NCBI GenBank assembly: GCA_902771785.1
Contig: CACXYH010000014.1
Location: 1 to 56,930 of the forward strand
Length of the DNA: 56,930 nt
Reading direction: 5' to 3'
DNA from: an uncultured Prevotellaceae bacterium
GTDB lineage: Bacteria > Bacteroidota > Bacteroidia > Bacteroidales > Bacteroidaceae
In this document: positions 25,809 through 34,039 of the stretch, piece after piece
Layout: each line of letters opens with the position of its first letter
Numbering within the stretch: position 1 is the first letter of the stretch
The notes under the pieces: generated by a model
Told to the model about the DNA's origin: nothing
What the model saw: the letters and a program-made list of their open reading frames with translations, nothing else
Database searches by the model: none
Position numbers and translations under genes: made by a program

Positions 25809-28058
25809 ATGAAAAAACTGCTGAAAAAAATTATGCCAACGTCGCTACGCTCGAGGAGTAGCTTGGCCATCATCGTGACGGCTGCCGTACTCGTCGAGGT
25901 TACAAGCGCCGTGCAATATTTTTTCGCCAAGGAGGGCATCCGTCAGGAGGTAGAACATCGTGCCGAGAGCGAACTGAGGGCTAAGAGCCTTGAGATACGC
26001 AATGTGATGAATGTGGTCGAGGTGGCTGTCGAAAACATGGCGTGGGCCGTGGAGCAACGGCTGTCAATGCCAGATTCGATGTGGGTCGTCACTCAGAAGC
26101 TTTTAGCCGACAACGAGGATATCGTTGGTAGTGCTGTGGCCTTTGAACCTTATTATTATAAAGGTAAGGGGCGTCAGTTCTCGCCTTACTCCTATAAGCA
26201 CGATGGTATCACGACGAGCAAGCAGCTGGGTTCCGATGAGTACGATTATCACACCATGGAGTGGTATACCGCACCCATGCAGTCAGGTCAAGGACATTGG
26301 AGCGAGCCTTATTTCGACGAGGGCGGTGGCGAGATGATGATGTCTACCTATAGTATGCCCATCCGCGATGCCTCGGGTCGGCAAGTTGCGGTCTTCACAG
26401 CCGATGTGTCGCTCGACTGGCTGTCGGAGGTCATCAATGCCAGCCATATCTATCCCACCAGCTACAATCTTCTGTTGTCGCGGACGGGTCAGATCATGGC
26501 TTGTCCCATAGAAAGTCTGGTGATGCGCAAGAGTATTGAGGAAGTGACAGGCAAGATGGAAGATACAACCATGAATCATATCAACAGCGAGATGCTGGCC
26601 GGCAATAGCGGGCAGGCCACCGTCCACGATGCCAACGGTGAGAAGAATTACGTGTTCTATGCGCAGATGGATGGCAAGACGGGTTGGTCGATGGCTGTTG
26701 TCTGCTCCGATCGCGAAATCTTCTATAGCCTTCGTCAGGTGGGATTCAACCTATTCTTGCTCATGCTCTTTGGCCTGGCATTGTTAGGCTTCATCATTTG
26801 GCGTGTCGCTCGTAGTGCTCGCCGGCTGCAGGAGGTGAATGCAGAGAAGGAACGTATAGGCAACGAACTCTATATTGCAAGTAAAATCCAGACAGCCATG
26901 TTGCCCAAGACCTTCCCGCCCTATCCTGACTGCAAAGAAATAAGCATCTTCGGACAGCTGAATCCGGCCAAGGCTGTGGGAGGCGACCTTTACGACTTCT
27001 ATATTCGCGATAACCACCTGTTCTTCTGTATTGGCGACGTCAGCGGTAAAGGTGTTCCTGCCTCGTTGGTGATGGCCGTGACACGCGCTTTGTTCCGTAC
27101 AATCTCCTCTCATGAATCGAGGCCCGAACAGATCGTTACGCGACTCAGCAACACCATCGCCGAGGATAATGAGATGAACATGTTCGTGACGTTGTTTGTG
27201 GGTAGTATCGACTTGCAGACGGGGCTCATGCGTTATTGTAATGCCGGTCATGATGCTCCGTTGCTGATTTCGAAAGGAGGCCGTCGCATCGGGCTCTTGC
27301 CTGTAGACAGCAACATTCCTGCTGGTGTGATGCAAGGCTGGGGATTTAGTTGCCAGGAGACCTCTATCGATAATGGCACGACGATTTTCCTCTATACCGA
27401 CGGACTGACAGAGGCCGAGAATATCAGTCACGGGCAGTTCGGAGACCAGCGCATTCTCGACACGGCACAGGCAGCTTTTGCTAAAGGAGGGGTGTCGCCA
27501 CGCGTTCTCGTTGAGCAGATGACGGAAGCCGTGCATAGTTTCGTGGGAGAGGCAGAGCAGAGTGATGACCTGACGATGATGGCTATTTTATACGATCGTA
27601 AGGATACTGACCATATGCCAGACTCGACAGGGAAGGCAGAAATTCATCACTCCATCACTTTGCCAAACGATATCGAGAAGGTTCCTGAACTCCACGATTT
27701 CGTCAACAACATTGCCGAAGATGCAGAACTTGACCCGTCCTTGTCTATGAGTATTGATCTGGCTATCGAAGAGGCTGTGGTCAATGTGATGAACTATGCC
27801 TATCCGCAAGGTACGAAAGGAACGGTTAACATCGTGGGCACGATAGAAGACAATTGGCTTCAGTTCGTCATTACCGATACGGGAATACCGTTCGACCCCA
27901 CGGTTCAGGAAGATGCCGACACGACCTTGTCGGCCGAAGACCGTCCTATTGGCGGACTCGGCATCTTCATGGTTCGGCAGATTATGGATAGCGTCAGCTA
28001 CGAGCGGACAGAAGGAAAAAACGTCTTGACGTTGAAGAAGGATATATGCGTGAAATAA
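25809..28058 (+). CDS. membrane sensor with SpoIIE phosphatase and HATPase (RsbW-like) domains
   Basis: 749 residues. Membrane helix 1 (about 18-36), a dCACHE-type periplasmic sensor (about 40-305), helix 2 (about 318-336), and a short helical linker are followed by a PP2C/SpoIIE phosphatase (about 370-595; metal ligands in VGGDLYDFY and GDVSGKGVPASLVM). Last is an anti-sigma-kinase-type HATPase (about 610-745; N-box EEAVVNVMNYA, G1 DTGIPFDP, G2 GGLGIFMV). One protein thus carries both opposing activities of a partner switch, and the STAS substrate candidate is encoded 20 bp downstream. Confidence 0.9.
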   Translation: MKKLLKKIMPTSLRSRSSLAIIVTAAVLVEVTSAVQYFFAKEGIRQEVEHRAESELRAKSLEIRNVMNVVEVAVENMAWAVEQRLSMPDSMWVVTQKLLADNEDIVGSAVAFEPYYYKGKGRQFSPYSYKHDGITTSKQLGSDEYDYHTMEWYTAPMQSGQGHWSEPYFDEGGGEMMMSTYSMPIRDASGRQVAVFTADVSLDWLSEVINASHIYPTSYNLLLSRTGQIMACPIESLVMRKSIEEVTGKMEDTTMNHINSEMLAGNSGQATVHDANGEKNYVFYAQMDGKTGWSMAVVCSDREIFYSLRQVGFNLFLLMLFGLALLGFIIWRVARSARRLQEVNAEKERIGNELYIASKIQTAMLPKTFPPYPDCKEISIFGQLNPAKAVGGDLYDFYIRDNHLFFCIGDVSGKGVPASLVMAVTRALFRTISSHESRPEQIVTRLSNTIAEDNEMNMFVTLFVGSIDLQTGLMRYCNAGHDAPLLISKGGRRIGLLPVDSNIPAGVMQGWGFSCQETSIDNGTTIFLYTDGLTEAENISHGQFGDQRILDTAQAAFAKGGVSPRVLVEQMTEAVHSFVGEAEQSDDLTMMAILYDRKDTDHMPDSTGKAEIHHSITLPNDIEKVPELHDFVNNIAEDAELDPSLSMSIDLAIEEAVVNVMNYAYPQGTKGTVNIVGTIEDNWLQFVITDTGIPFDPTVQEDADTTLSAEDRPIGGLGIFMVRQIMDSVSYERTEGKNVLTLKKDICVK

Positions 28059-28078
28059 TAAACTAAATATATAATGGT

Positions 28079-28381
28079 ATGATTTTTGAAGTAAAAGAAA
28101 CAGATGGAGGCATGTACGCTACAGTTAGCGGACGCCTCGACACTCCGTCGGCTGTTGCTGCGCAAAAGGAAATAGCTCCGTTGCTGGAGCATGCCGACAA
28201 GGAGATTATCCTCGATTGCAGCAACCTGGAGTACATCAGCAGCTCAGGTCTGCGCCTATTGCTGACCATCCGCAAGGAAGCCTCTGCAAAAGGAGGCAAG
28301 GTGATCGTAGAGCACATCAACGACGACATCAAGAAAGTGTTTATGATGACGGGCTTCTACAATCTCTTTGAAATCAGATAA
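28079..28381 (+). CDS. STAS-domain anti-sigma-factor antagonist
   Basis: 100 residues, a single STAS domain of the SpoIIAA/RsbV type. The conserved loop reads YISSSGLRLLL. Ser55 is the probable phosphorylation site; the Asp that usually precedes it is Ser54. It is presumably phosphorylated by the HATPase and dephosphorylated by the SpoIIE domain of the upstream protein. No target sigma factor is adjacent. A hairpin at 28427-28464 follows. Confidence 0.9.
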   Translation: MIFEVKETDGGMYATVSGRLDTPSAVAAQKEIAPLLEHADKEIILDCSNLEYISSSGLRLLLTIRKEASAKGGKVIVEHINDDIKKVFMMTGFYNLFEIR

Positions 28382-28426
28382 TAGGAATTGTCGCAGAAGC
28401 AGGTATTTGCTACCTCAGCTTGACAA

Positions 28427-28464
28427 AAAGTGAGAAATCGCAGGAAAAAGCGGTTTCTCACTTT
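28427..28464 (+). terminator. hairpin after the STAS gene
   Basis: 15-bp stem AAAGTGAGAAATCGC / GCGGTTTCTCACTTT with one G-U-type mismatch and an 8-nt loop. There is no T-run, so it may act as a terminator or RNA end-protecting hairpin. Confidence 0.5.
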
Positions 28465-28502
28465 GATATAAGTCAAAAATGATAGTTTTTGAGACGAAAA
28501 TG

Positions 28503-28534
28503 TTTGGCTGCACACTAAAAACTTTCTACCTTTG
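28503..28534 (+). promoter_or_regulatory. promoter of the candidate small RNA
   Basis: TTTG at 28503-28506, 20 bp, then TACCTTTG at 28527-28534, a full match to the Bacteroidetes promoter. No start codon with an open frame follows before the terminator near 28630. Confidence 0.6.
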
Positions 28535-28539
28535 CATCA

Positions 28540-28632
28540 AGAAAAAGATATTTTTGATTTGTTTTAGTAGATTAGTTTTTAAGTAGTTTGTTTTTTGAGA
28601 AACCGGCTGTCGTGATGACATTCGGTTTTTTT
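28540..28632 (+). ncRNA. candidate small RNA or leader of the glycosidase gene
   Basis: A region of about 93 bp begins just after a good promoter and ends in AACCG...CGGTT with inner TGTC/GACA stem (28600-28628) plus seven T. It lacks an ORF. A separate promoter (28668-28675) serves the next gene, so a short independent transcript is the simplest reading. An attenuated leader is the alternative. Confidence 0.4.
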
Positions 28633-28667
28633 ATTTCCTTATTCTTGCTTATGTCAGAATTAATGCG

Positions 28668-28675
28668 TACATTTG
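28668..28675 (+). promoter_or_regulatory. -7 element of the DUF4450 gene
   Basis: TACATTTG, 7 bp before the ATG at 28683. Confidence 0.55.
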
Positions 28676-28682
28676 CAGGCGT

Positions 28683-31631
28683 ATGAGAAAACTATCTACT
28701 ATATTACTATCCATCATTTTCTTTTCTGTTTATGCCCAGAAGCAGAAAATAGGCGACTTCATTGAGTCGACGTCCTACAATCTTGACAAAATTGGAGTTG
28801 AGCGCGTGCAGCAGTATTTTCCCAAGAACGGCGCCTTCGTCTGTGAGAACGGAACGAACCATTTCACGCGTGCCCTCTATGGCAGCTATACCGACTGGCG
28901 ACTGGAAACGAGCGACCGTCCTGTGTTTGCGGTAGTGAAGAAAGGTCATCATCGGCACATTCGATTTTCGCTCGAAACTGGCGGAAAGCTGGTAGCCCTC
29001 GACTCTACGGAGCATTGTGTGGCTTACTATGAGGCAGGTCAGCGCACTTATCGGCTGAGCGACCCGCGTTGGGGTGTGGCAGAACTGTTCGTCGAAGTCG
29101 TGGCTTGTCCCGACCGCGAGGCCGCCATCTGGCGTTTCTATGGTCCTCAGTTCCAGGGAAATGCCCAGTTGCGTGGTCAGGTGTTGGATATTGCTATTCC
29201 CAGACTGCATCGGAATGGCGACATCGGAGCCGACAAGCCAGGATGTTTCGAGGCTCGTGGCCCGGTATTGCAGGAGGTCGTGCTGCCGCTTGGTGTCGGC
29301 ACGCAGTTTGTCGAAGTCGACCTGAACGAGCTGCGTGTTCCAGAACCGCAGAAGGCCGATGCTGAGTATCAGTCGGCAGCAGAGCATTTCCGCAATTTGT
29401 CAGAACGCGTCAGTTTCCATACCCCCGACCCCTATATCAACACTCTTGGTGGTGCGCTCGCTTTGGCAGCCGATGGCGATTGGGACGGCAAAACGTGGCT
29501 GCATGGCTGCATTGGCTGGCGCATGCCTTTGGCAGGTTGGCGTGCCGCCTACGTTGGCGACGTGCTTGGCTGGAACGAACGCCAGCACTCTCACTTCGAT
29601 GCTTACGCCAAGAGTCAGGTGACCAACGTGCCCGCCACCATTCCTCATCCCTCGCAAGACCCGAAGATGAACATGGCGCGTGCCGAGAAGAAATGGGGTA
29701 CGCAGATGTACTCCAATGGCTACATCTGCCGTAACCCGGAGCGTAACGACCAGATGCACCACTACGACATGAACCTGAACTACATGGACGAGCTGCTCTG
29801 GCACTTTCAGTACGATGCCGATACGGCCTATATGCGCCAGCTCTGGCCCGTCATCGAGCGCCACCTGGCATGGGAGAAGCGCAACTACGACCCCGATGGC
29901 GACCATCTCTACGATGCTTACTGTTGCATCTGGGCCAGCGACGCCCTTTACTATAACGGGGGAGCCGTCACCCATAGCTCTGCCTATAATTATAGAGGAA
30001 ACAAGCTGGCTGCCCGCATAGCTGAAATCATCGGCAAGGATGCCCGGCCCTATCGCGAAGAGGCTGAGGCCATTCTGCAGGCCATGAACAGCCGTCTGTG
30101 GCTCAAGGACAAGGGCGTCTGGGCAGAGTACCAAGACGCAATGGGTCTGAAACGGTTGCATGAGAGCCCTGCCGTATGGAGCATCTACACGCCCATCGAC
30201 TGCGGAGCCTGCTCGCCTGAACAAGCCTGGCAGGCCACAGAGTGGGTGGAGCGTAATATTCCGCATATACCCATCGGCTCCTTCAACACCATCTCCACTT
30301 CCAACTGGTTGCCCTATAGCTGGAGCATCAACAACGTGGCAGCTGCTGAGGTGATGCACACGGCGCTCGCCTTCTTCGAGGCCGGACGCTCGGAGGAGGG
30401 CTATCGCCTGCTAATGGGCAACGTGATGGACCAGATGTATTACGGCGCCTGTCCGGGCAACTTCGGCCAAATCAGCTATTTCGATGCTGCCCGCGGCGAA
30501 TGCTATCGCGACTTTGGCGACTGCATCGGCATCTCTTCGCGCACGCTCCTGCAAGGTCTCTTCGGCATCATTCCCCAGGCGCTCGATGGCAAGTGCATCA
30601 TTCGTCCCGGTTTTCCCAGCAGCTGGGATAGCGTGAGCGTGCAAACTCCCTACCTTTCTTATATATATAAGCGTAAGGACGGGAAGGATACCTATGAAAT
30701 CACTCAAAACTTCTCGCGACCTCTGCAAATCGTGGTTCGCCAGAATCTGGGAGGTGGCAAATGGCGCGATGTGGAAGGGAGTAGTGAGAAGGCACAGCTT
30801 CTCACCTGCACCTCTCCTCAGTTGGAGAAATACACTTCAAATATATCCTCTCCTCGTGTGGAAGAGAAACCATTAGGACTCTCCGACCCTGGCCAGCACA
30901 AGAATTGCAAACCAGTTGCAATAGACAGCTATTACAATGCCAAGGTCGACGATATCTTTAAAAACGAGTATCTGTCGCCCCGTCCGCAGACCACTACCTT
31001 ACAAATTCCTACACAGGGTATTGGCGAGTGGTGTCATCCCACGCTGACTGCCGATATCAATGACTCCGTTTTCCGTTCCTTCATTGAGCGTGATTGCATC
31101 AACGTGGCCGGCATACTCTTCCGTTCGCCTAAACAGGGAAGCAACATTGTTTATACCTCTCTGTGGGATAACTATCCCGACAGCGTGGTGATTCCTTTGA
31201 AAGGCAAGGCTTCGAGCGCCTATCTGCTTATGGCGGGCAGCACCAACCACATGCAGAGCCGCATCGACAATGGTCTTGTGGTCGTTGCCTATAGCGACGG
31301 AACCACCGACACCCTTGCCCTGCGCAACCCCGACAACTGGTGTCCCATCGAGCAGGACTATTATGTTGACGGTAAGGCCTTCCAGACAGTCGAGCCTCGT
31401 CCCTTGCGTGTCTGCTTAGGACAGGCAAGTCCTGACGGACACCTGCTCGTCAGTCGCGACTTAGGCCGTGAACTCGGCATCCGCGAGGTCTATGGCCGGC
31501 CTATCCCTGGTGGAGCTGCCCAGTTGCTGTGCATGCCCCTCAATCCGAAGAAGAAGTTGCGCTCGCTCACCCTGCGCACGCTCTCCAACGATGTGGTCAT
31601 CGGTCTGATGGGCGTCACCCTTACGTATTGA
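28683..31631 (+). CDS. secreted DUF4450 / six-hairpin glycosidase-like protein
   Basis: 982 residues with a signal peptide (cleaved near VYAQ). The N-terminal part (FTRALYGSYTDWRLETSD) matches the DUF4450 type of Bacteroidales. The central region (about 245-660) has the alpha-toroid features of six-hairpin glycosidases (WLHGCIGWRMPLAGWR, DYDPDGDHLYD-like loop, DCIGISSRTLLQGLFG). The C-terminal beta domains (about 720-980) are probably carbohydrate-binding. The substrate is unknown. It stands alone, with no SusC/SusD neighbours. Confidence 0.75.
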   Translation: MRKLSTILLSIIFFSVYAQKQKIGDFIESTSYNLDKIGVERVQQYFPKNGAFVCENGTNHFTRALYGSYTDWRLETSDRPVFAVVKKGHHRHIRFSLETGGKLVALDSTEHCVAYYEAGQRTYRLSDPRWGVAELFVEVVACPDREAAIWRFYGPQFQGNAQLRGQVLDIAIPRLHRNGDIGADKPGCFEARGPVLQEVVLPLGVGTQFVEVDLNELRVPEPQKADAEYQSAAEHFRNLSERVSFHTPDPYINTLGGALALAADGDWDGKTWLHGCIGWRMPLAGWRAAYVGDVLGWNERQHSHFDAYAKSQVTNVPATIPHPSQDPKMNMARAEKKWGTQMYSNGYICRNPERNDQMHHYDMNLNYMDELLWHFQYDADTAYMRQLWPVIERHLAWEKRNYDPDGDHLYDAYCCIWASDALYYNGGAVTHSSAYNYRGNKLAARIAEIIGKDARPYREEAEAILQAMNSRLWLKDKGVWAEYQDAMGLKRLHESPAVWSIYTPIDCGACSPEQAWQATEWVERNIPHIPIGSFNTISTSNWLPYSWSINNVAAAEVMHTALAFFEAGRSEEGYRLLMGNVMDQMYYGACPGNFGQISYFDAARGECYRDFGDCIGISSRTLLQGLFGIIPQALDGKCIIRPGFPSSWDSVSVQTPYLSYIYKRKDGKDTYEITQNFSRPLQIVVRQNLGGGKWRDVEGSSEKAQLLTCTSPQLEKYTSNISSPRVEEKPLGLSDPGQHKNCKPVAIDSYYNAKVDDIFKNEYLSPRPQTTTLQIPTQGIGEWCHPTLTADINDSVFRSFIERDCINVAGILFRSPKQGSNIVYTSLWDNYPDSVVIPLKGKASSAYLLMAGSTNHMQSRIDNGLVVVAYSDGTTDTLALRNPDNWCPIEQDYYVDGKAFQTVEPRPLRVCLGQASPDGHLLVSRDLGRELGIREVYGRPIPGGAAQLLCMPLNPKKKLRSLTLRTLSNDVVIGLMGVTLTY

Positions 31632-31660
31632 GTATATCGTTGCAGCATATTTGAAGGCAA

Positions 31661-31719
31661 ACTTAAACAACAAAGACAACTTGCTGATGAGGATAAGAAG
31701 TTGACTTTGTTGTTTAAGT
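31661..31719. terminator. long hairpin between the glycosidase and ECF sigma genes
   Basis: 22-bp arms (31661-31682, 31698-31719) complementary except for one position, with a 15-nt loop. There is no long T-run. It may be a terminator or processing site. Confidence 0.55.
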
Positions 31720-31807
31720 CGTCTTTAGCCCATTCCCTAGCATGCTTTAATTTCTTTTAACGTCTGGATATGTAATATTATTCCTATTCTGTTGTCTATT
31801 AAACAGA

Positions 31808-32362
31808 ATGAGCAAGACCATCGACATAGACGAACAGCGACGCATCCGGCAGATACTTGACGGCAAACATGGCGAGTATGCCTACTTCGTCGGCCGGTAT
31901 TCACAGCAGGTGCTCGACTTCGTCAGCCGCATGGTTGGCGATGCCAGCGATGCCGAAGAGTTGGCACAGGACACCTTCGTCAAGGCATTCCGTTCGCTGG
32001 CTTCGTTCGGATTCCAGTCGTCGTTCGCTACGTGGCTCTGCCGCATCGCCTATCATGAGGCACTCAACCACCTGAGGCGGCAACATCCGCATACGATAGA
32101 CATCGACGATATGCCGATAGCCGACGGCGAAGACGAGGCTGAAGAGTGCGATGCTCGCATCGACCTCCTGGAAGAGACGATTGGCTTGCTTCCCCCCGAC
32201 GAGCAGCAGTTGCTGCATCTCTATTATTACGAAGACCGACCGTTGCGAGAAATCGCCTATATCATGGATGTGGAGCAAGGCGCCCTGGCCACTCGGCTCC
32301 ACAGAATACGCAAGAAACTGATGACGATGATGAAACAGAAAGAACATGAACGAACAGAATGA
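31808..32362 (+). CDS. ECF-type RNA polymerase sigma factor
   Basis: 184 residues. Region 2 has VGDASDAEELAQDTFVKAF (about 41-59) and FATWLCRIAYHEALNHLRR. Region 4 has LLPPDEQQLLHLYYYEDRPLREIAYIMDV and the helix-turn-helix QGALATRLHRIRKKL. It directs transcription of a stress or envelope regulon. The downstream gene overlaps its 3' end by 17 bp and encodes a membrane protein, the usual sigma/anti-sigma pair. No TAnnTTTG box was seen before it. Confidence 0.92.
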   Translation: MSKTIDIDEQRRIRQILDGKHGEYAYFVGRYSQQVLDFVSRMVGDASDAEELAQDTFVKAFRSLASFGFQSSFATWLCRIAYHEALNHLRRQHPHTIDIDDMPIADGEDEAEECDARIDLLEETIGLLPPDEQQLLHLYYYEDRPLREIAYIMDVEQGALATRLHRIRKKLMTMMKQKEHERTE

Positions 32363-32930
32363 CAAAAACCTGCGCGAAGCCCTCAGACGACGGGAGGCGA
32401 AGCGCCCCAAGCGGCAAGTACCTGCCGACTTCTGCGACAAGGTGATGGCTGAGGTGCAACCCCGACGTCGGCGCTGGCCACGTTTGGCTGCTGTCGCTTC
32501 CGTTGCCGTAGCTGTAGTAGTTGCTGCGCTATTGCTTTGGCCGAAGGCTGAGCCGGCGCCTGCGCTCGTTGCCGAAACGGGGATTGTTGCTCCCGCTGTT
32601 GCGAAGCAGTCGGCAACAACGCACGTCCCGGTCGCAGCAGATTTGCAAGTTCACAATCCTGCACCCAGGAAACACCGGCGTAAACCCGCCAAAGAAATAC
32701 CCGACACCCTGGGCGCCGGCATCTGGCAGTCGGAGCGCAACGTGCTCATGGCCCTGCAGGTGCTCAGCGAGTGCGAGGCCGTCATTGAGAAAGAGGAACT
32801 GGCCGTGCGCAATGCTTTGGTCGAGACTTCTTACAACACCCTGCCTCAGCCCGGCACCCAACTGGTGGTATGCGAGAACGGCGACTACCAAATCGTGGCA
32901 TCCAACGAGCAGAATATCATAGAAATATAA
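32346..32930 (+). CDS. candidate membrane anti-sigma factor
   Basis: 194 residues. A basic cytoplasmic N-terminus (1-44), one membrane helix (about 45-65, AVASVAVAVVVAALLLW) and a periplasmic C-terminal part of about 125 residues are visible. No known anti-sigma domain (zinc HxxxCxxC) is present. The role is inferred from the 17-bp overlap with the ECF sigma gene and the membrane layout. A secreted protein gene follows after 25 bp. Confidence 0.65.
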   Translation: MNEQNDKNLREALRRREAKRPKRQVPADFCDKVMAEVQPRRRRWPRLAAVASVAVAVVVAALLLWPKAEPAPALVAETGIVAPAVAKQSATTHVPVAADLQVHNPAPRKHRRKPAKEIPDTLGAGIWQSERNVLMALQVLSECEAVIEKEELAVRNALVETSYNTLPQPGTQLVVCENGDYQIVASNEQNIIEI

Positions 32931-32955
32931 GTAACACATCCAAAAACATACGACA

Positions 32956-33966
32956 ATGAAGACATTCGCAAAACTCATGACCCTCGTCCTGCTGTCCATG
33001 CCGACGGCAACCTGGGCGCAGAAGAACATCGAAGGCATGTTCGACACTTTCCGTAACACTAAAGGCGTCAACGTGTCTGTCAGTAACAACATGCAGCGCG
33101 ACGATGCCGGCCATATTGAGGAAGAAACCGTGGAGCTTAGCATGCTTGTTGGCAAACAGAACTTCGGGCTGTTTGAGAAACTGCAGAAAGCCTTTGAAGC
33201 CGATGGGGCACAGGCCACCACGTTCTATACCTGCTTCAATCCCGTAACTGGCAGCAATCGCCAGCTGTGGGCCATTAAGACCAGGCAGGGCAGCGAATTC
33301 CGTATCGGAGAGAAAGCAAACAGCAGCTACGCCATCATCACCTTTACAGACAAGGAGAATCCCAAGCGTCGTACCGTCTATGCTGCCGAGTGGTGGAATA
33401 CCGACGATGCGAACATCAAGCAGGGCTTGCTCGTCCGCTCCTATGGCGATAAGCCCAGCATGGCCAGCGCCAGGAGTTCAGTCTTCCCATGGGACCTTGG
33501 CCAGCTGCGTAAAGGATTAAAGAATCTTGATATGGACAGCATCCGCAATAGTCTATTGGACAGTCGCGTCATCGGGGAGGCAACTCCCGGTATCTTTGAC
33601 GGAGTCCTTTCGGGAATGCTCACAGACGACAAGCCCCTTGACGTGGGCGACAACGTTGATGAGTGGATGACCAAAGCCAAGCAACGCATGTCGCACCTGA
33701 GCAATGCCGACTGGCACCGCTTCTTCGGCCTGATTACCCAGCGTATAGACGACTACGTCAGCGGCAATAAGAAGGCCGATAAGGATGCGTGCATCATCTA
33801 CGCCGGTTTGGTCATGGACCTCGTGAACAACAGCAGTCGGCTCAGCGAAGAAGAGAAGGCCCTCAGCAGCCGTCGTCTTTGGGATGTTATCAATAAGATT
33901 GATGGTGATTCTAACGAATATTTTCGCAGCCTTCTTGTTGTTGCTGCCAATAAATTGAACGAGTAG
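32956..33966 (+). CDS. secreted protein of unknown function in the ECF sigma operon
   Basis: 336 residues with a signal peptide (cleaved near TWAQ, residue 22). The first domain (about 25-150, EGMFDTFRNTKGVNVSVS) resembles the small DUF4252-type proteins often encoded beside ECF sigma genes in Bacteroidales; this is not certain. The C-terminal 150 residues are helical. It is probably part of the sigma/anti-sigma operon, perhaps as its signal or target. Confidence 0.6.
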   Translation: MKTFAKLMTLVLLSMPTATWAQKNIEGMFDTFRNTKGVNVSVSNNMQRDDAGHIEEETVELSMLVGKQNFGLFEKLQKAFEADGAQATTFYTCFNPVTGSNRQLWAIKTRQGSEFRIGEKANSSYAIITFTDKENPKRRTVYAAEWWNTDDANIKQGLLVRSYGDKPSMASARSSVFPWDLGQLRKGLKNLDMDSIRNSLLDSRVIGEATPGIFDGVLSGMLTDDKPLDVGDNVDEWMTKAKQRMSHLSNADWHRFFGLITQRIDDYVSGNKKADKDACIIYAGLVMDLVNNSSRLSEEEKALSSRRLWDVINKIDGDSNEYFRSLLVVAANKLNE

Positions 33967-34023
33967 AGTATAACAAATAATAAAGAATTGCTTAGCAAAG
34001 GTGCGGAATTAGGAATAATTTCG

Positions 34024-34031
34024 TACCTTTG
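34024..34031 (+). promoter_or_regulatory. -7 element of the AmgK-RapZ fusion gene
   Basis: TACCTTTG, 8 bp before the ATG at 34040. Confidence 0.6.
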
Positions 34032-34039
34032 CAGCAATT

